Assembly (NCBI GenBank): GCA_965229685.1
Contig: OZ245920.1
Coordinates: 2,790,001 to 2,854,000 of the forward strand
From: Pacificispira sp033344895
Lineage (GTDB): Bacteria > Pseudomonadota > Alphaproteobacteria > UBA8366 > Aestuariispiraceae
Direction of reading: 5' to 3'
Length of the DNA stretch: 64,000 bases
Shown piece after piece: positions 1-7,884 of the stretch (position 1 is its first letter; each line of letters begins with the position of its first letter). The translations under genes were made by a program, and so were the position numbers. Under the pieces are notes generated by a model, which had not been told where the DNA came from, searched no databases, and saw nothing but the letters and a program-made list of their open reading frames with translations.

Positions 1-54
1 GACGCCCCGGACGAGGATTCGTGGCTGAGCTGGACCTGGTCCTGGATATTCTGA
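1..54 (+). CDS. 3' end of an upstream gene, possibly bamD
   Basis: The first frame is open from base 1 and ends at TGA 52-54, giving a 17-residue tail that is acidic and then rich in Trp and Ser. Nineteen bases separate it from the recN start. In many alphaproteobacteria the gene before recN encodes the outer-membrane assembly lipoprotein BamD, so this may be its C-terminus. That name rests on gene order alone; the tail is too short to identify by itself. Confidence 0.35.
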   Translation, partial: DAPDEDSWLSWTWSWIF

Positions 55-73
55 TCGGAGACCGGCGCGCATC

Positions 74-1741
74 ATGCTGACGGGGCTCACGATCCGGGAC
101 ATCGTACTGATCGATAGACTGCGCCTCTCCTTTTCCGGCGGCCTGGCCGTTTTGACCGGCGAGACCGGCGCCGGGAAATCCATTCTTCTCGACTCCCTTG
201 GCCTGGCCCTAGGCCGCCGTTCCGAAGCGAAGCTGGTTCGACCCGGCGCGGACAAAGCCTCCGTGACCGCGGAGTTCGAGCTGCCGGAAGGACACGCGGT
301 TCACGCCATTCTGGAAGAGAACGACCTGCATCCCGAAGACCATCTGATCCTGCGCAGAACGGTGTCCGCGGACGGGCGCAGCAAAGCCTTCATCAATGAT
401 CAGCCCGTCGGCATTGCGTTGCTGAAGCAGGTCGGGGAGCGGCTTGTCGAAGTTCAGGGCCAGTTCGACCAGCACGGCCTGCTGGATGCCAGTACCCATA
501 TCGACCTTCTGGACGCATTCGGCGGGCTGACCCCGGAGCGAAGCACGGTCGAGCGCAGCTACAGCGCATGGCAGGCGGCACGCAGGGAATACGACAAGGC
601 CGCGGCAAAGGCCGAAGCGGCACGCAAGGAAGAGGATTATCTGCGCTTCGCCGCGGAAGAGCTCGACAAGCTGGCCCCGCAATCGGGCGAGGAGGAGGAA
701 CTCGCGGAACGTCGCACAATGCTGCAGAACGCGGAGCGCCTGACCGAATCGATCACGGCTGCGGTGGACTTCCTGTCCGGCAATGATGGTGCCGATGAAG
801 GGCTGCGTCAGGCGCAGCGCGCCCTGGACCGGGTCGCGGACAAGATGGGCGAACTGCTGAATGATGCCATTGCCGGACTTGACCGTGCGGCGGTAGAAAT
901 CGAGGAAGCCATCGGTCAGTTGAACCGGATCGGGTCGGATCTGAACGCCGATTCCGGTGCACTGGAAGAGATCGAGGAACGCCTGTTCGCGCTGCGCGAC
1001 ATCGCCCGGAAGCACGGCACCACCGTGGACGACCTGCCCCGGCTGCGCGAGGACATCGCGGAAAGACTTACCTTTATCGATGCGGGAGAGGAACGGCTGG
1101 CCGCCCTTACGGCCCAGGTGGAGACGGCGCGCAACGATTACGAACGCGCAGCCGAAGCGCTTAGCACGCGGCGGCGCAGCGCGGCGGAGAAACTGGACGC
1201 CGCCGTGAATGCCGAACTGCCGCCACTGAAACTGGAGCGCGCCCGCTTCTCGACTGAGATTCATCCACTGGATCCGTCGAAATGGGGCCCAACGGGCCGC
1301 GACCGGATCGGCTTCACCGTGACCACCAATCCCGGCATGCCCGGCGGTCCATTGGACAAGATTGCCTCCGGCGGAGAGTTGAGCCGTTTCCTGTTAGCCA
1401 TCAAGGTCGCGCTGGCAGAAGTCGGAACCGTTCCCACCCTAGTGTTCGACGAGGTCGATGCCGGGGTCGGCGGCGCAACTGCTGCCGCCGTCGGGGAAAG
1501 ATTGGGGCGTCTGGCGGAACGACTTCAGGTACTTGTCGTCACTCACTCTCCGCAGGTCGCGGCACGCGGCATTTCCCATTGGCGGGTTGCCAAAGCCACC
1601 GGTGATGACGGGCGTGCGGCAACGTCGGTCAGCAGCCTTGATCCCCATAATCGGCGCGAAGAACTGGCCCGCATGCTGTCGGGCGCGGAAATCACCGACG
1701 AGGCTCGGGCAGCCGCGGATCGTCTTATCCAGGGAGTCTGA
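74..1741 (+). CDS. recN: DNA repair protein RecN
   Basis: RecN is an SMC-like ATPase that acts on double-strand breaks during recombinational repair. The 555 residues match the family length. The N-terminal Walker A is GETGAGKS at residues 29-36. A long, charged coiled-coil region follows at about 150-370. The C-terminal ABC half has the signature ASGGELSRF near residue 430 and Walker B LVFDEVDAG near 455, and a VVTHSPQVAA segment that looks like the H-loop. The ATG at 74 places the family N-terminus MLTGLTIRDIVLID directly after the upstream gene. The stop lies 4 bases before the ligA start, so the two are probably co-transcribed, as is common in this class. Confidence 0.97.
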   Translation: MLTGLTIRDIVLIDRLRLSFSGGLAVLTGETGAGKSILLDSLGLALGRRSEAKLVRPGADKASVTAEFELPEGHAVHAILEENDLHPEDHLILRRTVSADGRSKAFINDQPVGIALLKQVGERLVEVQGQFDQHGLLDASTHIDLLDAFGGLTPERSTVERSYSAWQAARREYDKAAAKAEAARKEEDYLRFAAEELDKLAPQSGEEEELAERRTMLQNAERLTESITAAVDFLSGNDGADEGLRQAQRALDRVADKMGELLNDAIAGLDRAAVEIEEAIGQLNRIGSDLNADSGALEEIEERLFALRDIARKHGTTVDDLPRLREDIAERLTFIDAGEERLAALTAQVETARNDYERAAEALSTRRRSAAEKLDAAVNAELPPLKLERARFSTEIHPLDPSKWGPTGRDRIGFTVTTNPGMPGGPLDKIASGGELSRFLLAIKVALAEVGTVPTLVFDEVDAGVGGATAAAVGERLGRLAERLQVLVVTHSPQVAARGISHWRVAKATGDDGRAATSVSSLDPHNRREELARMLSGAEITDEARAAADRLIQGV

Positions 1742-1745
1742 GCCA

Positions 1746-3890
1746 GTGAGCAGCAAGGAAGTCGATGCGCTGACCGAAGCCGAGGCCCGCAAGGAACTGG
1801 CACGGCTGGCCATGGAGATTGCGTATCACGACGCCCGCTATCACAAGGAAGATGCGCCGGAGATATCCGATGGCGACTATGATGCACTGCGTCGCCGCAA
1901 CGAGGCGATCGAGGCACGTTTCCCCAATCTGATACGCAAGGACAGCCCGTCCCTGAAAGTCGGTGCGGCACTGAAATCCGGCTTCGGCAAGATCCGGCAT
2001 GTCAAACCGATGCTGTCGCTCGGCAACGCGTTCAATGACGAGGATGTTGCCGAGTTCATGGCCCGGATCCGCCGGTTTCTGGGGCTGAGCGACACGGAAG
2101 AGCTTGCGATCCTGGCGGAACCGAAAATCGACGGGCTGTCCGCCTCCCTGCGATACGAGAACGGCAAGCTGGTCTATGCCGCGACCCGCGGCGACGGGTC
2201 GGAAGGCGAAGACGTGACCGCAAACATGCGGACTCTGGAAGACGTCCCGGAAACCCTGATAGGTGCGCCGGATATTCTGGAAGTGCGCGGCGAAGTCTAT
2301 ATGCGGAAGGACGATTTCTTCGCACTCAATGAGCGTCAGGCGGCAGCCGGGGCAAAGACATTCGCCAATCCCCGTAATGCGGCGGCCGGCTCCCTTCGGC
2401 AGCTCGACCCGTCCATAACGAAACAGCGCCCCTTGCGCTTCTTCGGCTATGCGTGGGGCGATCTTTCCGCGCCCCTGGCGTCGACCCAGGCCGAAGCCCG
2501 CGAGCGGCTCAAGGAACTGGGCTTCTCGCTGAACCACCCGACCGCCCTGTGCCAGAGCCTGGAAGAGGTCCTGGCCCATTACCGCCTGATCGAGACACAA
2601 CGTGCAGAACTGCCCTTCGATATCGATGGCGTGGTCTACAAGGTCGACCGCCTGGACTGGCAGGAACGACTGGGTCAGGTGAGCCGCGCGCCGCGCTGGG
2701 CCATCGCCCACAAGTTCGCGGCCGAAAAGGCCGAGACCGTAATCGAGGAAATCACCGTGCAGGTCGGCCGGACCGGCGCTCTGACGCCCGTGGCGAACCT
2801 GAAGCCGGTTACAGTGGGGGGCGTCGTGGTATCGCGGGCAACCCTGCATAATCAGGACGAGATCGAGCGGCTGGGCGTGAAAGAAGGGGATACGGTTCGC
2901 ATCCAGCGCGCCGGTGACGTGATCCCGCAGGTCCTGGAGGTCGTCAAAGACGGCGGCGGCGCACCCTACACCTTCCCGGCGGCCTGCCCGGTCTGCGGCA
3001 GCGATGTCGAACGGGACGACGGTGAGGTGGTCTGGCGCTGTACCGGCGGCCTGATCTGCGAAGCCCAGGCCGTCGAACGCCTGAAACATTTCGTCAGTCG
3101 TGACGCCTTCGATATCGAAGGACTGGGCACGAAGAGCATCGAGGAGTTCTGGGGCGAAGGGCTGATTCGGGAACCAGCCGATATCTTCCGCCTGTCCGTT
3201 CATCGGGATTCCCTGATCGGACGCGAGGGATGGAAGGAAAAATCCGTTACCAACCTGCTGAACGCCATCGAGGCACGCCGGGAAATTCCCCTGGACCGCT
3301 TCATCTACGCATTGGGCATACGGCACATCGGACAGACGACGGCGAAACTGCTGGCCCGCAGTTTCCACAGCTTCGACGCCTGGCACGCAGCCATGACCCA
3401 GGTTGCCGCGGAACGGAAGGATAATCCGGACGAACACAAGAAGCCGGAGTTGATCGGCCCCGCTTATGCCGAACTGACGGGGATCGACACAGTCGGGATG
3501 ACGGCGGCGGACAGCCTTGCCGCCTTTTTCGGCGAGGATCACAATGTCGCCGTGTTGTCGTCTCTGGCCGGTACGCTGACCATCACCGATGTCGAGGCGC
3601 CGGATGTCGGCGATTCACCGGTTGCCGGAAAGACGATCGTGTTCACGGGCACACTTGAGAAGATGAGCCGCGGTGAGGCGAAGGCACGAGCCGAATCCCT
3701 CGGCGCCAAGGTATCCGGCTCGGTCTCCAAGAAGACGGATTTCGTCGTCGTCGGTGCGGATGCCGGTTCCAAGGCGAAGAAGGCTGCTGAACTGGGGGTT
3801 ACCACCCTTTCCGAAGACGATTGGCTGGCAATGGCTGAGGGGCATGCGCCGCCGACACCACCCGACAGCGGTCAGGGGACACTGATCTGA
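1746..3890 (+). CDS. ligA: NAD-dependent DNA ligase LigA
   Basis: LigA seals nicks in replication and repair using NAD+. The reading frame is open from 1458, but that part overlaps recN. The GTG at 1746 gives 714 residues, close to the usual length, and starts right after the recN stop. The domains are in order: N-terminal Ia domain with YHxxDxPxISDxxYD-like residues, adenylation motif KIDG with nucleophile Lys127, OB fold, four-cysteine zinc finger (CPVC, then two more Cys after about 17 and 23 residues), HhH region (GIRHIGQTTAKLLA) and C-terminal BRCT domain. An internal stretch after the HhH region (EHKKPELIGPAYAEL) looks slightly extended. No defect was seen. Confidence 0.97.
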   Translation: MSSKEVDALTEAEARKELARLAMEIAYHDARYHKEDAPEISDGDYDALRRRNEAIEARFPNLIRKDSPSLKVGAALKSGFGKIRHVKPMLSLGNAFNDEDVAEFMARIRRFLGLSDTEELAILAEPKIDGLSASLRYENGKLVYAATRGDGSEGEDVTANMRTLEDVPETLIGAPDILEVRGEVYMRKDDFFALNERQAAAGAKTFANPRNAAAGSLRQLDPSITKQRPLRFFGYAWGDLSAPLASTQAEARERLKELGFSLNHPTALCQSLEEVLAHYRLIETQRAELPFDIDGVVYKVDRLDWQERLGQVSRAPRWAIAHKFAAEKAETVIEEITVQVGRTGALTPVANLKPVTVGGVVVSRATLHNQDEIERLGVKEGDTVRIQRAGDVIPQVLEVVKDGGGAPYTFPAACPVCGSDVERDDGEVVWRCTGGLICEAQAVERLKHFVSRDAFDIEGLGTKSIEEFWGEGLIREPADIFRLSVHRDSLIGREGWKEKSVTNLLNAIEARREIPLDRFIYALGIRHIGQTTAKLLARSFHSFDAWHAAMTQVAAERKDNPDEHKKPELIGPAYAELTGIDTVGMTAADSLAAFFGEDHNVAVLSSLAGTLTITDVEAPDVGDSPVAGKTIVFTGTLEKMSRGEAKARAESLGAKVSGSVSKKTDFVVVGADAGSKAKKAAELGVTTLSEDDWLAMAEGHAPPTPPDSGQGTLI

Positions 3891-3891
3891 C

Positions 3892-5139
3892 ATGAAACCA
3901 CTGGCCTGCCTCCTGCTGCTGCTTTGCGTGGTGTACCCCGCGGCAGCCGAGGCACAGGGTTGGACGGTACTGGAATATGACGCGAATGGCCGGGTCGTCG
4001 GGTCACGCAACAACACGAGTGACGCAGGCGACGACGATTCGGTTTCCGGCGCGCGCCAACAGGCCGTGGAACCGAACGAGTTGCTGGTTGTCGACCCGAC
4101 GGCAGGTCAGTTGGCCGAATTGCGCGGGGCGGGGTTTGGCATTCTTCGCCGCAGCGTGCTGACGGGACTTGGCTTCACCCTGGTCGAAATTTCGACACCG
4201 CCCGGCATGTCGGTGCCGGAGGCGATGAGCTTCATCTCGGACCGCTATCCCGAACTGCTGGTGGAAACGAATGACCTGCTGGACCTGTCCGGCAACGGCT
4301 ATCGGGACCGGCAGCAGGCCCAGTCGATCGATTTCACCCGCGATCTCTCGGGCTGGGGCGATGTTCCCGACAGTTGCGGTGCCGGCATCGTCCTGGGACA
4401 GATCGACGGCTTCGTGGATGTCGATCACGCAGCGCTGCGCGGCAAGAAGCTGATCTATGAAAGCTTCCTGAAGCCGGACCGGGTTCCGGCGGCAGAAGAT
4501 CACGGCACCGCTGTGGCGGTCATGCTGATCGGCCGCGCCTTCAACGACCGCTCCAGCGGCCTGCTGCCCGGCGCGAAGCTCTTTGCCGCGAACATCTTCG
4601 AGCGACGCAATGGCAAGGATGTCGGCAATCTGGCTGCCCTGGTCCGGGCCATCGACTGGCTGGCGACGAACAACGTCAGGGTCGCCAACCTGTCCATCGC
4701 GGGGGGCGACAACAAGATCATGCGGCTGGCAATCAACCGTGCCCTGCAGAAAGGTCTGTTGCTGGTCGCAGCCGCCGGCAACAACGGACCCAATGCGCCG
4801 CCCGCATGGCCCGCCGCCCATCCCGATTCCTTTGCGGTTACGGCGATCGACAAGACCATGCGCCTCTATCGCCATGCCAATCGGGGCGCCTACATCGATT
4901 TTGCCGCCCCGGGGGTGGACATCCCGACCCAGACGCCGCGTGGTCTGAAGAACCAGAGCGGTACATCCTTTGCCGCGCCCTTTGTCACGGCCATGGTCGC
5001 CCTGCACCTGGATGCCGGTTTTGAAGCGGATCCGGAATTGATCCGCCGCAGTCTGCAGCGTTACTCCATGGATCTCGGGACATCCGGGAAGGACGACGTC
5101 TACGGCTGGGGGTTGGTACGGCTGCGGCCGAGCTGCTGA
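3892..5139 (+). CDS. Exported S8 (subtilisin-like) serine peptidase
   Basis: The 415-residue protein begins with a clear signal peptide (hydrophobic run to about residue 17, then AAAEA), so it should act in the periplasm or outside the cell. The S8 triad is visible: Asp172 in GQIDGFVD, His204 in DHGTAVAV and Ser359 in GTSFAAPF. The oxyanion Asn region reads AAAGNNGP. The Asp motif is unusual, with DGF in place of D-S/T-G. The 150 residues between the signal peptide and Asp172 may act as a propeptide or inhibitor-like domain. The start is 1 base after the ligA stop, so expression is likely coupled to recN-ligA. The substrate is unknown. Confidence 0.85.
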   Translation: MKPLACLLLLLCVVYPAAAEAQGWTVLEYDANGRVVGSRNNTSDAGDDDSVSGARQQAVEPNELLVVDPTAGQLAELRGAGFGILRRSVLTGLGFTLVEISTPPGMSVPEAMSFISDRYPELLVETNDLLDLSGNGYRDRQQAQSIDFTRDLSGWGDVPDSCGAGIVLGQIDGFVDVDHAALRGKKLIYESFLKPDRVPAAEDHGTAVAVMLIGRAFNDRSSGLLPGAKLFAANIFERRNGKDVGNLAALVRAIDWLATNNVRVANLSIAGGDNKIMRLAINRALQKGLLLVAAAGNNGPNAPPAWPAAHPDSFAVTAIDKTMRLYRHANRGAYIDFAAPGVDIPTQTPRGLKNQSGTSFAAPFVTAMVALHLDAGFEADPELIRRSLQRYSMDLGTSGKDDVYGWGLVRLRPSC

Positions 5140-5208
5140 TCGAAGTAGCCCCGAAATCGCCTGAATCAGACCCAGTTGGTGCCGCATCGCCCGGGCACAT
5201 TCCCGGCC

Positions 5209-5997
5209 ATGACACACACCAGTTTCGTAACCGCCTTCCTGGCGCTGCTCTCCCTCTGCGCGGTCATCGCCGCGCCGGTCATGGCCTTTTTCTGGTCTCG
5301 GGCCGTCCTGCCACCGCCCGTGCAGGTCTCGGAACGCCTGCTGCCGACACCTGAGGCCGCGCGACACACGGTGGCCAGCCGCCTATCCCAGTTCGGGCAA
5401 GCGGCGCGGACCCGTCTGCAGCCGGCCTTTCAGGAAGCCGATCTGCCTTATCCACCGGCGGAGGTCGTCATGGTCGGCCTGAAGCGCGAGCGCAGACTGG
5501 AACTCTACGGCAAGGCCCCGGAAGGAGAGCTTCAGTTCGTCAAATCCTATCCGCTTCAGGCGTGGACAGGGTCTCTGGGCCCGAAACTGATGGAGGGGGA
5601 CATGCAGATCCCTGAGGGCGTTTACGGCGTGGAGTATCTCAACCCCAACTCCGTCGCCCATGTTTCACTGAAAATTGGATACCCGAACCCTTTCGAACGG
5701 GCCAGAGGCGTCGAGGACGGGCGCGACAATCTGGGCGGCGACATCATGATCCACGGCTGGACCAACGGGTCCCAAGGCTGCATCGTCGTGAAAGACGAGG
5801 ATGTCGAGGAGATATTCACTCTGGCATCGGATACGGGGCTGGGCCGGATGCGTATCCTGCTCGCGCCGTCCGACCTTCGCCGGAAACCAGCCGAGATTCC
5901 GGCTGAAGCCCCGCCCTGGACGGAAGCCGTCTATCGCGACCTGGTCGACGAAATGGCACATTTGCCGCTTCCGTCCATCCAGGTCGCGGGTGACTGA
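5209..5997 (+). CDS. YafK-type L,D-transpeptidase (YkuD fold)
   Basis: From ATG 5209 the product has 262 residues; an upstream TTG at 5176 is possible, but the ATG puts a hydrophobic signal anchor at the very N-terminus. The catalytic pattern is His in IMIHGWTNGS followed by SQGCIVV with nucleophile Cys191. The blocks WTGSLGPKLMEGD, PEGVYGVEYLNPNS and IGYPNPFERARG are typical of the YafK/DpaA branch, which cleaves or forms links to peptidoglycan stem peptides, including removal of Braun lipoprotein in E. coli. It is therefore probably a periplasmic peptidoglycan-editing enzyme. It converges directly on gapR, with the two stop codons touching. Confidence 0.85.
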   Translation: MTHTSFVTAFLALLSLCAVIAAPVMAFFWSRAVLPPPVQVSERLLPTPEAARHTVASRLSQFGQAARTRLQPAFQEADLPYPPAEVVMVGLKRERRLELYGKAPEGELQFVKSYPLQAWTGSLGPKLMEGDMQIPEGVYGVEYLNPNSVAHVSLKIGYPNPFERARGVEDGRDNLGGDIMIHGWTNGSQGCIVVKDEDVEEIFTLASDTGLGRMRILLAPSDLRRKPAEIPAEAPPWTEAVYRDLVDEMAHLPLPSIQVAGD

Positions 5998-6288
5998 TCA
6001 GGCCATGCCCAGCGCGGCCATGTAGGTTTCCAGCAACGCATCCTCTTCGGCGCGGTCGTCCGGATCCTTCTTCCGCAGTGAAACGATCTTGCGCATCGTC
6101 TTGACGTCGAAGCCCTGGCTCTTCGCCTCGGCATAGACTTCCTTGATGTCGTCCGCGATGGTCTTCTTCTCTTCTTCCAGGCGCTCGACCCGTTCGATGA
6201 AGGACCGCAGACGCGCACCGGTTGCGGTTTCGGTGCTGGTTTCCGTTTCGCCCTGCTGGGTATCGGTTTCGGCGGCGAGATCGGCCAT
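5998..6288 (-). CDS. gapR: GapR-family (DUF2312) nucleoid-associated protein
   Basis: This is a 96-residue protein whose last 75 residues match the DUF2312 family: LRSFIERVERLEEEKKTIAD, then DIKEVYAEAKSQGFDVKTMR and IVSLRKKDPDDRAEEDALLE. In Caulobacter GapR binds AT-rich, overtwisted DNA ahead of forks and RNA polymerase and helps topoisomerases. The N-terminal 20 residues are Thr/Glu rich and variable. The start ATG at 6288 is the only one before the conserved core. It is transcribed divergently from hemN, with a 149-base gap that holds the FNR-type box. DUF2312 proteins are typical of alphaproteobacteria. Confidence 0.93.
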   Translation of the reverse strand: MADLAAETDTQQGETETSTETATGARLRSFIERVERLEEEKKTIADDIKEVYAEAKSQGFDVKTMRKIVSLRKKDPDDRAEEDALLETYMAALGMA

Positions 6289-6389
6289 GGATAAGGACCT
6301 TGTCTGTTCGGGTGGGATTGGGGCGGGACTGTACCTCCGCCCCCCTGCCCCTTCAAGACGGCAAGCCGGATAGACGGACGAAAACGGGA

Positions 6390-6403
6390 TTGATCGGGAT
6401 CAA
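6390..6403. promoter_or_regulatory. FNR/FixK-type box upstream of hemN
   Basis: The bases read TTGATCGGGATCAA, a perfect match to the FNR consensus TTGAT-N4-ATCAA. The centre is at 6396.5, 41.5 bases before the hemN ATG at 6438. A weak -10-like CATGAT lies at 6426-6431. FnrL/FixK control of anaerobic coproporphyrinogen oxidase is well established in alphaproteobacteria. The role here is inferred from match and position. Confidence 0.85.
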
Positions 6404-6437
6404 TGCCCCGCCGCGGGCGCCCTTGCATGATAGGGGC

Positions 6438-7643
6438 ATGAGACAGGATCTGATCAGACGGTACGGCGGGGCCGCCCCGCGCTATACCAGCTATCCAACG
6501 GCACCGCATTTCTCGGACACGGTGGGCCCACCCCAATACCGGGAGCGCCTGTCGCAGCTGCCGGCGGATGAACCGGTGTCGCTCTATCTGCATGTCCCGT
6601 ATTGCGACACGCTGTGCTGGTTCTGCGGTTGCCATACGAAAATGACGCGACGCTACCGACCGGTTTCCAACTATGTCGACACGTTGATGCAGGAACTGGT
6701 CCTGATTGCCCAGACCGCCCCCAGGAAGCTGCGCATGTCCCATATGCATTGGGGCGGCGGGTCGCCGACCCTGCTTCAGGCGGACGATATCCTGCGTCTG
6801 GCCCGCGCCGCGATTGCGCTGTTCCCGCCCGCCCGGGGTTTCGAATTCGCGGTGGAGATCGATCCAAGAGGAACGGGAACCGACCGGATCGCTGCCCTTG
6901 CCAGGGCGGGACTGACCCGTGCCAGCATCGGCGTCCAGGATTTCGATCCGACGGTACAGCGCGCGATCAACCGGATTCAGACATTCGCGGAAACCGCCGA
7001 CGTCGTTCGGAATCTCAGAGATCACGGGATTCAAAACCTGAATCTGGATCTGATGTACGGCCTGCCGCATCAGTCCAGGGTGCGAACCTTATCGACCGTG
7101 CGACGGGCACTGGAACTGGAGCCCGCGCGCGTTGCCCTGTTCGGATATGCGCATGTGCCCTGGATGAAGACCCATCAACGGATGATTCCGGAAGAGGCCC
7201 TGCCCGGTCCGGCGGAGCGGCTTGAGACATTCGAAGCGGCCGCCGCGCTGCTGACAGAGGCGGGCTATGTCCGGACCGGCATCGACCATTTTGCCAAGCC
7301 GGACGATTCCATGGCGCAAGCCTTCGAACAGGGGAACTTGCGCCGCAATTTTCAGGGTTACACGACCGACCGTGCGGAAACACTCATCGGCGCCGGGGCC
7401 AGCGCCGTCAGTCGGCTTCCAGGCATGTATGCCCAAAACTCCGTACCAATTCAGCGTTATACCGCCATGGTACGGGAAGGCGACCTGCCGGTCGAAAAGG
7501 GTGTCCGCCTGACCAACGAAGATCGCATGCGCGCCGAAATCATCGAACGCATCATGTGCGACTTTGCGGTCGATCTGGGCGCCATCTGCCGTCGACACGG
7601 CACAACTATTGAACGCATTTCAGAATCAACCAGACAACTGTAA
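6438..7643 (+). CDS. hemN: Oxygen-independent coproporphyrinogen III oxidase HemN, C-terminus cut by an in-frame stop
   Basis: HemN is a radical-SAM enzyme that makes protoporphyrinogen IX without oxygen. The ATG at 6438 begins with the family start (MRQDLIRRYGGAAPRYTSYP), and the iron-sulfur motif YCDTLCWFCGC gives the CxxxCxxC cysteines. GGGSPT, EIDPRG and GVQDFDPTVQRAINR are also present. The reading frame stops at TAA 7641-7643 after 401 residues, although the family normally has about 450. Coding resemblance resumes in the same frame just after the stop (see 7644-7787). The missing part is the winged C-terminal region, so activity is uncertain. The possible explanations are a recent nonsense mutation, readthrough or a sequence error. 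Confidence 0.85.
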   Translation: MRQDLIRRYGGAAPRYTSYPTAPHFSDTVGPPQYRERLSQLPADEPVSLYLHVPYCDTLCWFCGCHTKMTRRYRPVSNYVDTLMQELVLIAQTAPRKLRMSHMHWGGGSPTLLQADDILRLARAAIALFPPARGFEFAVEIDPRGTGTDRIAALARAGLTRASIGVQDFDPTVQRAINRIQTFAETADVVRNLRDHGIQNLNLDLMYGLPHQSRVRTLSTVRRALELEPARVALFGYAHVPWMKTHQRMIPEEALPGPAERLETFEAAAALLTEAGYVRTGIDHFAKPDDSMAQAFEQGNLRRNFQGYTTDRAETLIGAGASAVSRLPGMYAQNSVPIQRYTAMVREGDLPVEKGVRLTNEDRMRAEIIERIMCDFAVDLGAICRRHGTTIERISESTRQL

Positions 7644-7787
7644 GAATTCATGTGCGATAACTTAGTCATATTGGACGAAAACCGTTTATCCGTACAACCT
7701 ATCGGAATACCATTCATCCGAAATATTGCATCCTGCTTCGATAAATACTTTGTGATCGGCAAAAAAGTTCACTCTCCGGCCATATAA
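7644..7787 (+). pseudogene. hemN: Detached C-terminal segment of hemN, in frame after the TAA
   Basis: Directly after the hemN stop the same frame stays open for 47 codons to TAA 7785-7787. The peptide includes DNLVILDENRLSVQPIG, then IPFIRNIASCFDKYF, and ends SPAI. This mirrors the HemN C-terminus known from E. coli (GLVDI..GIQVTAKGR, LLIRNICMCFDTYL, SRVI). One sense codon in place of TAA 7641-7643 would restore a protein of about 449 residues, the normal length. By hand count about 38% of bases 7641-7787 are G or C, far below the neighbours. It has no convincing ribosome binding site of its own. Confidence 0.8.
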
Positions 7788-7884
7788 ATTAAACTTCTAG
7801 AAAGTTTTTAGGTAAATTATCTCCAGTACGAGGGTGGGACCTTGCACACGCTCCGGCGTCTGGGCCGGGGACTGGGGAATGAAA

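Noticed and set aside
1725..3542. Minus-strand frame of 605 codons opposite ligA
   Set aside because: LigA is certain on the plus strand; the antisense translation has no recognisable motif.
6438..7787. Frameshift as the cause of the short hemN
   Set aside because: The tail codons are in the same frame as the start codon (both begin at positions divisible by 3), so it is a nonsense codon and not a shift.
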